A DNA stretch of 8,872 bases from Candidatus Brocadiaceae bacterium (GCA_919901895.1 CAKKQI010000103.1:6518-15389); one strand, 5' to 3'; counted from the first letter of the stretch, positions 1-6,195 are shown. The notes: generated by a model not told the origin, from the letters alone. Numbers and translations are program-made.

Positions 1-85
1 ATGTTAACAACAGATTAAACAGATTATCTGATGTTAACAACAGATTAAACAGATTATCTGATGTTAACAACAGATTAAACAGATT
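1..85. repeat. 30-bp tandem repeat array, left of the GxxExxY gene
   Basis: Two full 30-bp units (1-30, 31-60) are identical, and a third (61-85) is identical for 25 bp before it diverges. Each unit carries the 18-bp core CAACAGATTAAACAGATT (8-25, 38-55, 68-85) and ends in the small palindrome CAGAT-T-ATCTG. The array starts at the window edge, so its true length is unknown. The core is the exact reverse complement of the core repeated at 499-669 on the other side of the gene. Confidence 0.95.
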
Positions 86-92
86 GGGTCTT

Positions 93-509
93 ATGATAAT
101 AGTTAAAAAGAGCCCATTCTTATATAAAAATTTGACCTATGAAATAATAGGTGCCGCTATGGAAGTACATCGTGAGTTAGGGCCTGGTTTTTTGGAATCG
201 CTTTATGAAAAAGCATTTACGATGGAGCTTAGATTAAGAAAAATAAATGTTGAAGTCCAAAAAAGAATTACCGTAAAGTATAAAGGATCTATTATTGGAA
301 AACATATTTTAGATATGTTAATTGAAGGAAAAGTAATCGTAGAATTAAAAGTAGTTCAGGAGTTAAATAAAATTTTTGAGGCCCAGTTGATTTCTTATAT
401 GAAAGCAACCGGATGCCGGATAGGATTACTGATTAATTTCGCACAAGAATCTTTGGAATACAAAAGGATTTTATTAAAAGATAATTTATTGGAACCTAAA
501 TCTGTTTAA
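93..509 (+). CDS. GxxExxY family protein (PD-(D/E)XK-like fold)
   Basis: This is a protein of about 138 residues of the GxxExxY family, whose function is unknown. Counting from the TTG at 84, the family motif GFLESLY is at residues 35-41, after IIGAAMEVHRELGPG. A nuclease-like signature follows: D77, then E87-L-K89, then Q101 and Y105 in EAQLISYMKATG. This matches the PD-(D/E)XK pattern, but DNA cleavage is not established for the family. I prefer the ATG at 93 over the in-frame TTG at 84, because the TTG lies inside the last left repeat core; neither has a clear ribosome binding site. The stop codon (507-509) falls inside the first right-hand repeat core, so the gene runs from repeat to repeat. 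Its codons are much richer in A and T than the nuo genes beside it, which suggests a separate origin. Family call is firm; role and mobility are inference. Confidence 0.9.
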   Translation: MIIVKKSPFLYKNLTYEIIGAAMEVHRELGPGFLESLYEKAFTMELRLRKINVEVQKRITVKYKGSIIGKHILDMLIEGKVIVELKVVQELNKIFEAQLISYMKATGCRIGLLINFAQESLEYKRILLKDNLLEPKSV

Positions 510-669
510 TCTGTTGTAACCGTGATAGATTGTATTAATCCGTTTAATCTGTTGTTTCCGTGATAGATTGTATCAATCTGTTTAATCTGTTGTAACCGTG
601 ATAGATTGTATTAATTCGTTTAATCTGTTGCCCAGGTAATAAATTGTAATCAATCTGTTTAATCTGTTG
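499..669. repeat. 38-bp tandem repeat array between GxxExxY gene and nuoI
   Basis: Five units begin at 499, 537, 575, 613 and 652, giving periods of 38, 38, 38 and 39 bp. Each starts with the 18-bp core AATCTGTTTAATCTGTTG; copies 1, 3 and 5 are exact, and copies 2 and 4 each have one change. The 20-21 bp between cores is also conserved, mostly like TAACCGTGATAGATTGTATT, so this is a tandem repeat and not a CRISPR array. A palindrome AGATTG-TAT-CAATCT sits at 565-579. The last core ends 5 bp before the nuoI start codon. The core is the exact inverse of that in the left array. Confidence 0.95.
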
Positions 670-674
670 TAACT

Positions 675-1151
675 ATGGTGAATTATTTCAAAAGTATTAT
701 TATCGGTTTATGGACGGTGCTGGTGGGGATGAGCGTTACCCTTAAATATTTTTTCTCCAAACCGGTTACAATGCAATACCCGGATGAACGCTGGCCGATG
801 CCCGAACGGTTTCGTGGTATGGTTAAATGTGATCCGGATAAATGTATTACCTGTATGTGGTGCGTCAATATCTGTCCGGTGAGTTGTATTTCCCTGGAGG
901 GAATAAAATCGGAAGCGCCTAAAATGGTAACCAACCTGGAAGGGAAAGAAATCAAGAAATTAAAAGATTTGACCGTTTTTGATGTTGATATTTCCAAATG
1001 TATCCAATGCGGTTTTTGCGCCGAGGGCTGTCCGACCGGTGCGATTTATATGAGCCATGATTATGAGAACTCCTGTTACCGCCGGGAGGAGATGGTTTAC
1101 CGCTGGGCGCAGCGGCAGTCCCCTAAGGTAACATCGGTGGATAAACTATGA
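675..1151 (+). CDS. nuoI: NADH-quinone oxidoreductase subunit I (NuoI)
   Basis: NuoI is the ferredoxin-like subunit of respiratory complex I, carrying electrons through two 4Fe-4S clusters near the membrane junction. Two CxxCxxCxxxCP motifs are visible: C57, C60, C63, C67 and C109, C112, C115, C119. The N-terminal part (about residues 5-25) is hydrophobic, and the stretch YPDERWPMPERFRG (35-48) precedes the first cluster as is usual in this family. The length of 158 residues is normal to slightly short. The ATG at 675 has no Shine-Dalgarno sequence; the tail of the repeat array lies directly upstream, so its initiation region is built from repeat sequence. The stop overlaps the nuoJ start in an ATGA, which indicates translational coupling. 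No nuoH is seen upstream; the window begins in the repeats. Confidence 0.96.
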   Translation: MVNYFKSIIIGLWTVLVGMSVTLKYFFSKPVTMQYPDERWPMPERFRGMVKCDPDKCITCMWCVNICPVSCISLEGIKSEAPKMVTNLEGKEIKKLKDLTVFDVDISKCIQCGFCAEGCPTGAIYMSHDYENSCYRREEMVYRWAQRQSPKVTSVDKL

Positions 1152-1696
1152 ATATTTCGGAAATAATCTATCACCTTATTTTCTACGTTTTTGCAATGCT
1201 AGTCATCGGCTCGGCGCTGGTCGTCGCGTTTTCTAGGAATATTTTATATTCGGCGTTTGCGTTACTCCTGACTCTTTTCGGGGTGGCCGGTTTATACGTA
1301 TTCCTGCAGGCAGATTTCCTGGCCGCGGCCCAGGTTTTGATTTACGTGGGTGGGATCCTGGTCCTGATTCTTTTCGGCGTGATGCTGACCCATCAGATTA
1401 GTAACGTCAATCTTTCTAATCCGGCCGTCAAACCCTGGCTGGCCGGTCCGCTGGTGTTAATTATTTTAGCCGGACTAATTTGGATAATTGTTAAAACCGA
1501 TTGGTCCGGCCCAAAAATATGGCTTGATTTAATCGGTTCCGAACTTAAAATCTTGCCCGGACCAACGACTCAACAAATCGGGCAGGCCATTATGGGCAAA
1601 TATCTTTTGCCGTTTGAAGTGGTTTCCGTACTTCTTTTAGCCGCTTTGCTGGGGGCGGCGTATCTGGCGCGGAGTAGGGGAAAAAGTAATCAGTAA
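1148..1696 (+). CDS. nuoJ: NADH-quinone oxidoreductase subunit J (NuoJ)
   Basis: NuoJ is a membrane-arm subunit of complex I lying between the quinone site and the antiporter-like subunits. The 182-residue protein has about five membrane segments, near residues 8-28, 31-53, 58-81, 98-116 and 152-175. The most conserved part is segments 2-3, with RNILYSAFALLLT and then DFLAAAQVLIYVGG; the Tyr-Val-Gly-Gly (66-69) matches the region that forms the unusual bulged helix in known complex I structures. The ending LPFEVVSVLLLAALLGA is also typical. It overlaps the nuoI stop by 4 bp, so the two are surely one transcript. Between its stop and nuoK there are 50 bp with nothing recognisable. Confidence 0.95.
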   Translation: MNISEIIYHLIFYVFAMLVIGSALVVAFSRNILYSAFALLLTLFGVAGLYVFLQADFLAAAQVLIYVGGILVLILFGVMLTHQISNVNLSNPAVKPWLAGPLVLIILAGLIWIIVKTDWSGPKIWLDLIGSELKILPGPTTQQIGQAIMGKYLLPFEVVSVLLLAALLGAAYLARSRGKSNQ

Positions 1697-1746
1697 GCGG
1701 TCATCAGTAATTATGAACTGGCGTAGAAAACGTTGGATAAAATTTT

Positions 1747-2067
1747 ATGATGAGTTTATTTGAAATTTCGTTACAGCATTATTTAATCATCGCGGCGGTT
1801 CTTTTTTGCCTGGGGCTTTATATCGTGCTCACGCGTAAAAATGCCGTGGCAATCCTGATGGGGGTGGAATTGATCCTGAATTCCGCCAATATTAACCTGG
1901 TGGCTTTTTCGCACTACCTGACCAATAATATCTCCGGCCACGTTTTTGCTATTTTTGTGATTGTCCTGGCCGCCGCTGAAGCCGCCGTCGCCCTGGCGAT
2001 TATTATTAATATTTATCAGAATTTTAAAACCGTTGACGTTGATAAAACGGATGAGTTGAAAGGTTGA
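1747..2067 (+). CDS. nuoK: NADH-quinone oxidoreductase subunit K (NuoK)
   Basis: NuoK is the small MrpC-like membrane subunit of complex I that contributes to ion translocation. The 106-residue protein has three membrane helices, about residues 12-30, 34-57 and 64-90. The two conserved membrane glutamates are present: E41 in MGVELILNSANINLVAF and E78 in VLAAAEAAVALAI, equivalent to the functionally important Glu36 and Glu72 of the E. coli protein. Two ATG codons in a row (1747, 1750) could both start the protein; upstream there is only a weak GGAT. The hydrophilic tail KTVDVDKTDELKG is ordinary. It lies 50 bp after nuoJ and is followed not by nuoL but by a hairpin pair and a peptidase gene. 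Confidence 0.96.
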   Translation: MMSLFEISLQHYLIIAAVLFCLGLYIVLTRKNAVAILMGVELILNSANINLVAFSHYLTNNISGHVFAIFVIVLAAAEAAVALAIIINIYQNFKTVDVDKTDELKG

Positions 2068-2110
2068 TCTATCCCATCATTAAATAGTAAGTCATTAGGG
2101 ATAACGAAAT

Positions 2111-2152
2111 CCCGCCCGCTATTTCAGCGGGCGGTCGCTGGATTAGCGACCG
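2111..2152. terminator. Double hairpin between nuoK and the peptidase gene (terminator or REP-like)
   Basis: Two strong stems lie side by side. The first pairs CCGCCCGCT (2112-2120) with AGCGGGCGG (2126-2134), perfect over 9 bp with a 5-nt loop. The second pairs CGGTCGCT (2132-2139) with AGCGACCG (2145-2152), 8 bp with a 5-nt loop. They share three bases, so only one can form fully at a time. Only a short TTTT follows, at 2155-2158, so it is a weak candidate for an intrinsic terminator. The alternative is a repeated palindromic element like those near nuoL. Confidence 0.55.
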
Positions 2153-2178
2153 ACTTTTCGGGTTGAGGATAATAAATT

Positions 2179-3468
2179 ATGACAAATATCGTATTTGACG
2201 GACCGCGCGCCTTCTGGTTACTCCAGCAATTGTCATTCCCGCGTCTGGGCGGAACGCCGACCGAGAAAAAGGCGGCCGACCTGTTAAGAAAGTATCTGCG
2301 CTCCATCGGGTTGAATCCGAAAGAAGAGACTTTCAAGGTCCAAACCTATCAGGATATTCGGGCATCCGTTGAGGTAATTGCGCCCTACCGTAAAAAATAT
2401 GAAGTTTCAGTTATTGGTAACAGCGGCTCGACGCCCCAGTCCGGTATTAAAAGCGAGCTGGTTCATCTTATCTCCACCGACCCGGCGCATCTCAAGACTG
2501 CGAAGAATAAAATAGCCTTGATCTATAACGCCATAAACAAAATAACCTACCAGCAGTTACGTCGGAATAATACAAAGGTATTGATTGTGGTTACCGAACC
2601 CGTGCCGGGAATGCGTCATCTGAAACGGAATAATCTGTTTATCAAGGCCTACGGCCGCATTCCGTCCGTTATCATCGGATACCAGGATGCTCTGGAAATG
2701 ATTCACCGCGGCGCCAAGACGATTAATGTTATCTGCCGGCAACGGGAATTCACCGGCACCTCGCGCAATGTGATTACCATAATAAAAGGAACCGAATTGC
2801 CCAACGAAAAAATAGTTATTTGCGCCCATTATGACAGCGTCAATCAATGCCCGGGCAGTGTTGATAACGGCGGTGGTTCGGTCAGCATCGCCGAGTTCGC
2901 CCGGCACTTTGTCAATCATCCGCCCAAGCGCACGCTGGTCTTCATCTGGTTTGGCAGCGAAGAACTGGGACTGAAGGGCAGTTGGGCCTATGCAGCCAGA
3001 CATAAAAAGGAATTGGCAAAACCCAGACCGCCGCTTTCTCTCAAGAGCGAGCAGGTGGGGTTGCTGATTAACTTTGATGTGGCTGGTACGATATTTGGTA
3101 ACAACAGTTCGGTAGTCTGCGGCTCGGAATCAATGGCTAACTTCGTTGACTCATTGGCCAAAGAGAAAGGGATTCCGTTCCAGATCGGGCACGCGGCCTA
3201 TTCCAGCGATAATATCCCTTTCAATGAAAAGGGTATCCCCTCCATTGCGCTGAACCGTTCCAGTGGTAGCTACGGACATTCAACTCTGGATGACATCAAA
3301 CTTACTAACGCCGAGGGGTTAAAGATAATGGGACAGTTCGGTCTGGAACTGGTCAGCCGGATTGTCAACGCCACGGACATCCCGTTTGACCTCAGTATCC
3401 CTGAGTCGGACAGGAAATTCACCTGCGAATATGTGGAGCGGGCCAACCCGTATTACAAACGGCCGTGA
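2179..3468 (+). CDS. M28-family zinc metallopeptidase (putative aminopeptidase)
   Basis: This is a 429-residue protein with the two-zinc site of the M28 (aminopeptidase Y/S) peptidases, which remove N-terminal residues from peptides. The ligand pattern is complete: H217 (ICAHYDS), D229 (SVDNGGG), the catalytic E261 and ligand E262 (FGSEELGLKGS), D300 (NFDVAG) and H367 (YGHSTLDD). S343-D344 in AYSSDNIPF is also typical. Residues 1-60 form a cap-like start (FPRLGGTPTEKKAADLLRKYL), and residues about 90-190 look like an inserted PA-like domain. There is no signal peptide or membrane segment, so it should act in the cytoplasm, unlike most characterised members, which are secreted. The start has GAGG at 2165-2168, 10 bp upstream. 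It sits between nuoK and nuoL on the same strand; the link to complex I is unclear. The exact substrate cannot be told. Confidence 0.9.
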   Translation: MTNIVFDGPRAFWLLQQLSFPRLGGTPTEKKAADLLRKYLRSIGLNPKEETFKVQTYQDIRASVEVIAPYRKKYEVSVIGNSGSTPQSGIKSELVHLISTDPAHLKTAKNKIALIYNAINKITYQQLRRNNTKVLIVVTEPVPGMRHLKRNNLFIKAYGRIPSVIIGYQDALEMIHRGAKTINVICRQREFTGTSRNVITIIKGTELPNEKIVICAHYDSVNQCPGSVDNGGGSVSIAEFARHFVNHPPKRTLVFIWFGSEELGLKGSWAYAARHKKELAKPRPPLSLKSEQVGLLINFDVAGTIFGNNSSVVCGSESMANFVDSLAKEKGIPFQIGHAAYSSDNIPFNEKGIPSIALNRSSGSYGHSTLDDIKLTNAEGLKIMGQFGLELVSRIVNATDIPFDLSIPESDRKFTCEYVERANPYYKRP

Positions 3469-3482
3469 ACAAGAATTGTTAC

Positions 3483-3586
3483 TACAAGCAGTTTCATAAG
3501 GTGGAAGCCTAAAGGCTTCCGCTACTAAAGTGTAGCGGAGACCTTTAGGTCTCCACATTAATAAAAACCTTATGAAACCGCTTGTA
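3483..3586. repeat. Clover-like palindromic element (MITE-like) upstream of nuoL
   Basis: The outer arms 3483-3501 and 3568-3586 pair over 19 bp with one mismatch (A3490 against C3579). Inside are two hairpins, GGAAGCC-TAAA-GGCTTCC (3503-3520) and GGAGACC-TTTA-GGTCTCC (3537-3554), with a smaller GCTAC/GTAGC stem (3521-3525 and 3532-3536) between them. The two inner halves (3501-3525 and 3532-3556) are also inverted copies of each other with four differences, and those differences keep each hairpin paired. It starts 15 bp after the peptidase stop. No target-site duplication is obvious. A small non-autonomous mobile element or a structured RNA are both possible. Confidence 0.85.
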
Positions 3587-3625
3587 TTTAAATGAATGTA
3601 ATTACGGAATTATTATAATGGTGAG

Positions 3626-3641
3626 ATTACGTTCTCGTAAT
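3626..3641. repeat. Small hairpin upstream of nuoL
   Basis: ATTACG (3626-3631) and CGTAAT (3636-3641) form a perfect 6-bp stem with a TTCT loop, 15 bp before the nuoL start. No Shine-Dalgarno sequence lies between the hairpin and the ATG. It could affect translation start, but a chance origin is possible. Confidence 0.4.
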
Positions 3642-3656
3642 GAGACCTAACGATTT

Positions 3657-5864
3657 ATGAAAAATTATCTTTGGTTAATTCCATTATTACCCGCCATCGG
3701 GGCAACTATTAATCTGCTGGTCGGCCGTTTCCTGGGTAAACGGCTGGTCGGTCTGCTCGCCTGCGGAACGATTCTCGGTTCTTTTATCCTTTCGGTCGGT
3801 ACATTTTTTGAATTAATAAAACTGCCGGCGGCCGATCGGATTATTCACCAAGCGGTTTATTCCTGGCTTTCTTTAGGTAATCTGAAAGCCGAAGTGGCTT
3901 TCCTGGTTGACCCGCTTTCCATTATTATGCTGCTGGTAGTTACCGGCGTGGGCTTCTTGATTCACGTTTATTCCATCGGTTATATGGCCGACGATAAACG
4001 CTATGCCCGCTATTTTGGATATCTGAATCTCTTTGTTTTTGCGATGCTCCTTTTAGTGGCCGGCGATAATCTTTTATTGATGTTTATCGGATGGGAAGGG
4101 GTCGGATTATGCTCTTATCTTTTAATCGGGTTCTGGTTTGAAAAGAAAGAAAACGCCATCGCCGGCAAAAAGGCCTTTATCGTTAACCGCATCGGCGACT
4201 GCGGCTTCATCCTCGGTATTTTCCTTTTATTCTGGTCTCTGGGAAAGATAGATTTTCACGGCTTAAAAGATAATGTTCATATTTTAACGCCCGGACTGGC
4301 TACCGCCATCGGGTTATTGCTTTTTGTCGGGGCGACCGGCAAATCCGCCCAGATACCCTTATACGTCTGGTTGCCGGATGCCATGGCCGGTCCGACGCCG
4401 GTGAGCGCCTTGATTCACGCGGCCACGATGGTGACGGCCGGTGTTTATATGATTGCCCGGATGAATTTTCTTTATGTAATGACGCCTACGGCAATGTCGG
4501 TCGTCGCGATTGTCGGGGTCGGCACGGCTTTTTATGCCGGCACGATTGCCCTGGTGCAAAACGACATTAAAAAAGTGCTGGCTTATTCCACCATCAGCCA
4601 GTTGGGTTATATGTTTTTGGGGGTTGGGGTCGGCGCCTTTGCGGCCGGAATTTTCCACCTGATGACGCACGCCTTTTTTAAAGCCCTGCTCTTCCTCGGC
4701 TCCGGCAGTGTCATTCACGGCACCGGCGGAGAACAGGATATCCGGAAAATGGGCGGGCTGAAAAAATTTATGCCGGTTACTTTCTGGACGTTCCTGATCG
4801 GCACGATCGCCATTGCCGGTATCCCCGGCTTTTCCGGATTTTTCAGCAAGGATGAAATCCTCTGGAAATCTTTTTCCAGCGCCCAGGGTCACTGGTTATT
4901 ATGGCTGGTCGGTTTGGCCGGGGCGGCCCTGACCGCTTTCTATATGTTTCGCTTGGTTTTTCTTACTTTTTATGGGAAAAACCGGGCCGGACATCAAGAC
5001 CATCAGCCGCTCCCGCCTTTAGCGGGACAGGCGGACCAGGAGGAGTCCGGGCATAACGTGTGCTGTGATGATAAATCTACAACCCATAAAACCCACCATG
5101 CCCCGATACAATCGGGGCAGGCCCATATCCACGAATCGCCGGCGATAATGACCGTTCCGTTGGTTATCCTGGCGGTGCTGTCGGTCATCGGCGGGTATAT
5201 CGGCATCCCGTATGTTTTGGGTGGGGCGAATCATATTGAAAAATTTATGGAGCCGGTTTTTGAAAATCCGGCTACCCATCATGCCTCTGCGCCGGAATAT
5301 CTAGTTTCCGCCGGAGGGCATGATGCCGTTTCCGACATAATCGGGACCGGCACCCCTGAAAATACCCATCACGAACAGGGCGGGTTGGAATTATTATTGA
5401 TAGCGCTTTCGGTCGGACTGGTCGGCTTAAGTATCTTGACCGCTTATTATTGCTATATTAAAAAACCGCATCTGCCCGGACAGGTGGTGCAAAAGTTTTC
5501 CGGTTTATATAAATTATTATTAAACAAATATTATCTTGACGAAATTTATGATGCCCTGATTATAAAAACGCTCTTGAAACTGAATAATCTTCTGGCTTAT
5601 AAAATAGACCTGGGGGTGATTGACCGGCTGGTGAACGATTCGGCCCGCGGGATGATTGGTTTGGCTAAGGGAAGCGGGCTGGTTGATTTAAAGGTGGTGG
5701 ACGGTGCGGTGAACGAAACCGGTCAGAGCGTTCTGGCGGCCGGGCAGTCCGTGCGGCAGATCCAGACCGGCCGGTTAAAAAGTTATCTCGGATGGGTCGT
5801 CGGCGGAATTATCGTTTTGACCGCCTGTATCTACATCCTTCTGCAATTATCAGCCAGCGGCTGA
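3657..5864 (+). CDS. nuoL: NADH-quinone oxidoreductase subunit L (NuoL)
   Basis: NuoL is the distal antiporter-like membrane subunit of complex I with a long lateral helix at its C-terminus. The 735-residue protein shows the Proton_antipo_N region (about 75-120) and the main antiporter domain (about 135-440). Key channel residues are present: E147 (GWEGVG), K229 (GATGKSAQIPLYVWLPDAM) and K398 (GFSGFFSKDEI). H254 in SALIHAATMVTAGVYM and the H334/H338 pair in FHLMTHAFFKALLF are also conserved. The part after residue 580 holds the lateral helix and a last membrane anchor (712-731). The loop at 443-495 is enlarged, histidine-rich and partly encoded by palindromes (5011-5049, 5099-5119). A second histidine-bearing loop is at 540-572. 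The ATG lacks a clear ribosome binding site. The clover element lies upstream, and no nuoM follows. Confidence 0.96.
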   Translation: MKNYLWLIPLLPAIGATINLLVGRFLGKRLVGLLACGTILGSFILSVGTFFELIKLPAADRIIHQAVYSWLSLGNLKAEVAFLVDPLSIIMLLVVTGVGFLIHVYSIGYMADDKRYARYFGYLNLFVFAMLLLVAGDNLLLMFIGWEGVGLCSYLLIGFWFEKKENAIAGKKAFIVNRIGDCGFILGIFLLFWSLGKIDFHGLKDNVHILTPGLATAIGLLLFVGATGKSAQIPLYVWLPDAMAGPTPVSALIHAATMVTAGVYMIARMNFLYVMTPTAMSVVAIVGVGTAFYAGTIALVQNDIKKVLAYSTISQLGYMFLGVGVGAFAAGIFHLMTHAFFKALLFLGSGSVIHGTGGEQDIRKMGGLKKFMPVTFWTFLIGTIAIAGIPGFSGFFSKDEILWKSFSSAQGHWLLWLVGLAGAALTAFYMFRLVFLTFYGKNRAGHQDHQPLPPLAGQADQEESGHNVCCDDKSTTHKTHHAPIQSGQAHIHESPAIMTVPLVILAVLSVIGGYIGIPYVLGGANHIEKFMEPVFENPATHHASAPEYLVSAGGHDAVSDIIGTGTPENTHHEQGGLELLLIALSVGLVGLSILTAYYCYIKKPHLPGQVVQKFSGLYKLLLNKYYLDEIYDALIIKTLLKLNNLLAYKIDLGVIDRLVNDSARGMIGLAKGSGLVDLKVVDGAVNETGQSVLAAGQSVRQIQTGRLKSYLGWVVGGIIVLTACIYILLQLSASG
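5011..5049. repeat. Palindromic repeat inside nuoL, first copy
   Basis: TCCCGC (5011-5016) pairs with GCGGGA (5022-5027) around a 5-nt loop, and CGGAC (5032-5036) pairs with GTCCG (5045-5049) around 8 nt. CCGCC (5013-5017) can pair instead with GGCGG (5030-5034). The segment encodes NuoL residues 452-465 in the loop that precedes the conserved HESP stretch. It resembles the CCGCC/GGCGG palindromes at 5896-5915, 7829-7843 and 7874-7888, which suggests an in-frame insertion. Confidence 0.65.
5099..5119. repeat. Palindromic repeat inside nuoL, second copy
   Basis: TGCCCCGAT (5099-5107) and ATCGGGGCA (5111-5119) form a perfect 9-bp stem with a 3-nt loop. It encodes NuoL residues 481-488. The same CCCGAT/ATCGGG stem recurs outside genes at 7776-7791 and 7816-7852. 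Confidence 0.75.
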
Positions 5865-5915
5865 ACCGTCTCCGCCCCGCCTTGGCTGGGACGGATCCGC
5901 CTTTCCATTGGCGGA
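5851..5915. repeat. Palindrome cluster over and after the nuoL stop
   Basis: Three stems follow one another. CAGCC-AGC-GGCTG (5851-5863) includes part of the nuoL stop codon. CCGTC (5866-5870) pairs with GACGG (5890-5894) around an inner GCC-TT-GGC. TCCGCC (5896-5901) pairs with GGCGGA (5910-5915) over an 8-nt loop, followed by CTTTG. The last could act as a weak terminator, but it lacks a real T run. The cluster belongs to the same CCGCC/GGCGG type as the palindromes elsewhere in the window. Confidence 0.65.
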
Positions 5916-6052
5916 CTTTGCCTGGCAGTCATAATTCTAACGACTTTTTGGATATCTTCCTCTGCTGTCCACATTGTGATTGTTAAGTGCTTTCTTGTAC
6001 ACTTCCAACTCTATTAGTCCGAAATTGCTTTATAGCCCAAAAAGATTCGCAG
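5916..6052. other. Non-coding stretch after nuoL, nothing recognised
   Basis: No convincing gene on either strand. A short forward frame runs on from inside nuoL to 5986 but looks like a shadow. No tRNA, terminator with a T run or promoter is clear here. Confidence 0.6.
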
Positions 6053-6131
6053 TTCGCGAGAATTGCTAATTTTCGGTCAGTATTCTTGAGGTTGAGCTGG
6101 GCTTAAGTCCACCTCGCAGCACAATTTTAGC
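6053..6131. repeat. 79-bp direct repeat, copy 1 (left of AAA+ ATPase)
   Basis: This segment is identical, base for base over 79 bp, to 7618-7696. The bases just outside differ on both sides, so the limits are sharp. Inside, GAGGT (6088-6092) pairs with ACCTC (6111-6115), enclosing GGGC-TTAA-GTCC-like pairing after a 6-nt bulge. It encodes no evident protein. The pair frames the ATPase gene. Confidence 0.95.
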
Positions 6132-6180
6132 CAGTGGATATGATTTTAGTCAGACCTCTTTTAACCTGGTTTCTGTGGGG

Positions 6181-6195
6181 GCATTAGCGTAATGC
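6181..6195. repeat. Small inverted repeat GCATTA/TAATGC
   Basis: GCATTA (6181-6186) and TAATGC (6190-6195) form a perfect 6-bp stem with a 3-nt loop. It lies in the 205-bp leader between the 79-bp repeat and the ATPase gene. Function unknown. Confidence 0.4.

Noticed and set aside
499..669. CRISPR array
   Set aside because: The parts between the cores are nearly identical to one another, the units are short in number, and no cas gene is present. It is a plain tandem repeat.
683..997. Reverse-strand open frame in nuoI
   Set aside because: Shadow of a clear two-cluster ferredoxin gene; no homology or start signal.
2557..3003. Reverse-strand open frame in the peptidase gene
   Set aside because: Lies opposite the zinc-site coding region of a certain gene and shows no recognisable domain.
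3614..3619. TATAAT as a promoter for nuoL
   Set aside because: No acceptable -35 box is found at 16-18 bp upstream.
4359..4892. Reverse-strand open frame of 177 codons in nuoL
   Set aside because: Opposite the most conserved part of nuoL; composition is that of an antisense shadow.
5792..5986. Forward open frame crossing the nuoL stop
   Set aside because: Overlaps nuoL in another frame and runs through palindromes; no ribosome binding site or family features.
6053..6131. Integron attC site
   Set aside because: A GTTGAGC word fits the GTTRRRY core, but no matching RYYYAAC partner is placed to form the attC fold, and no integrase is seen.
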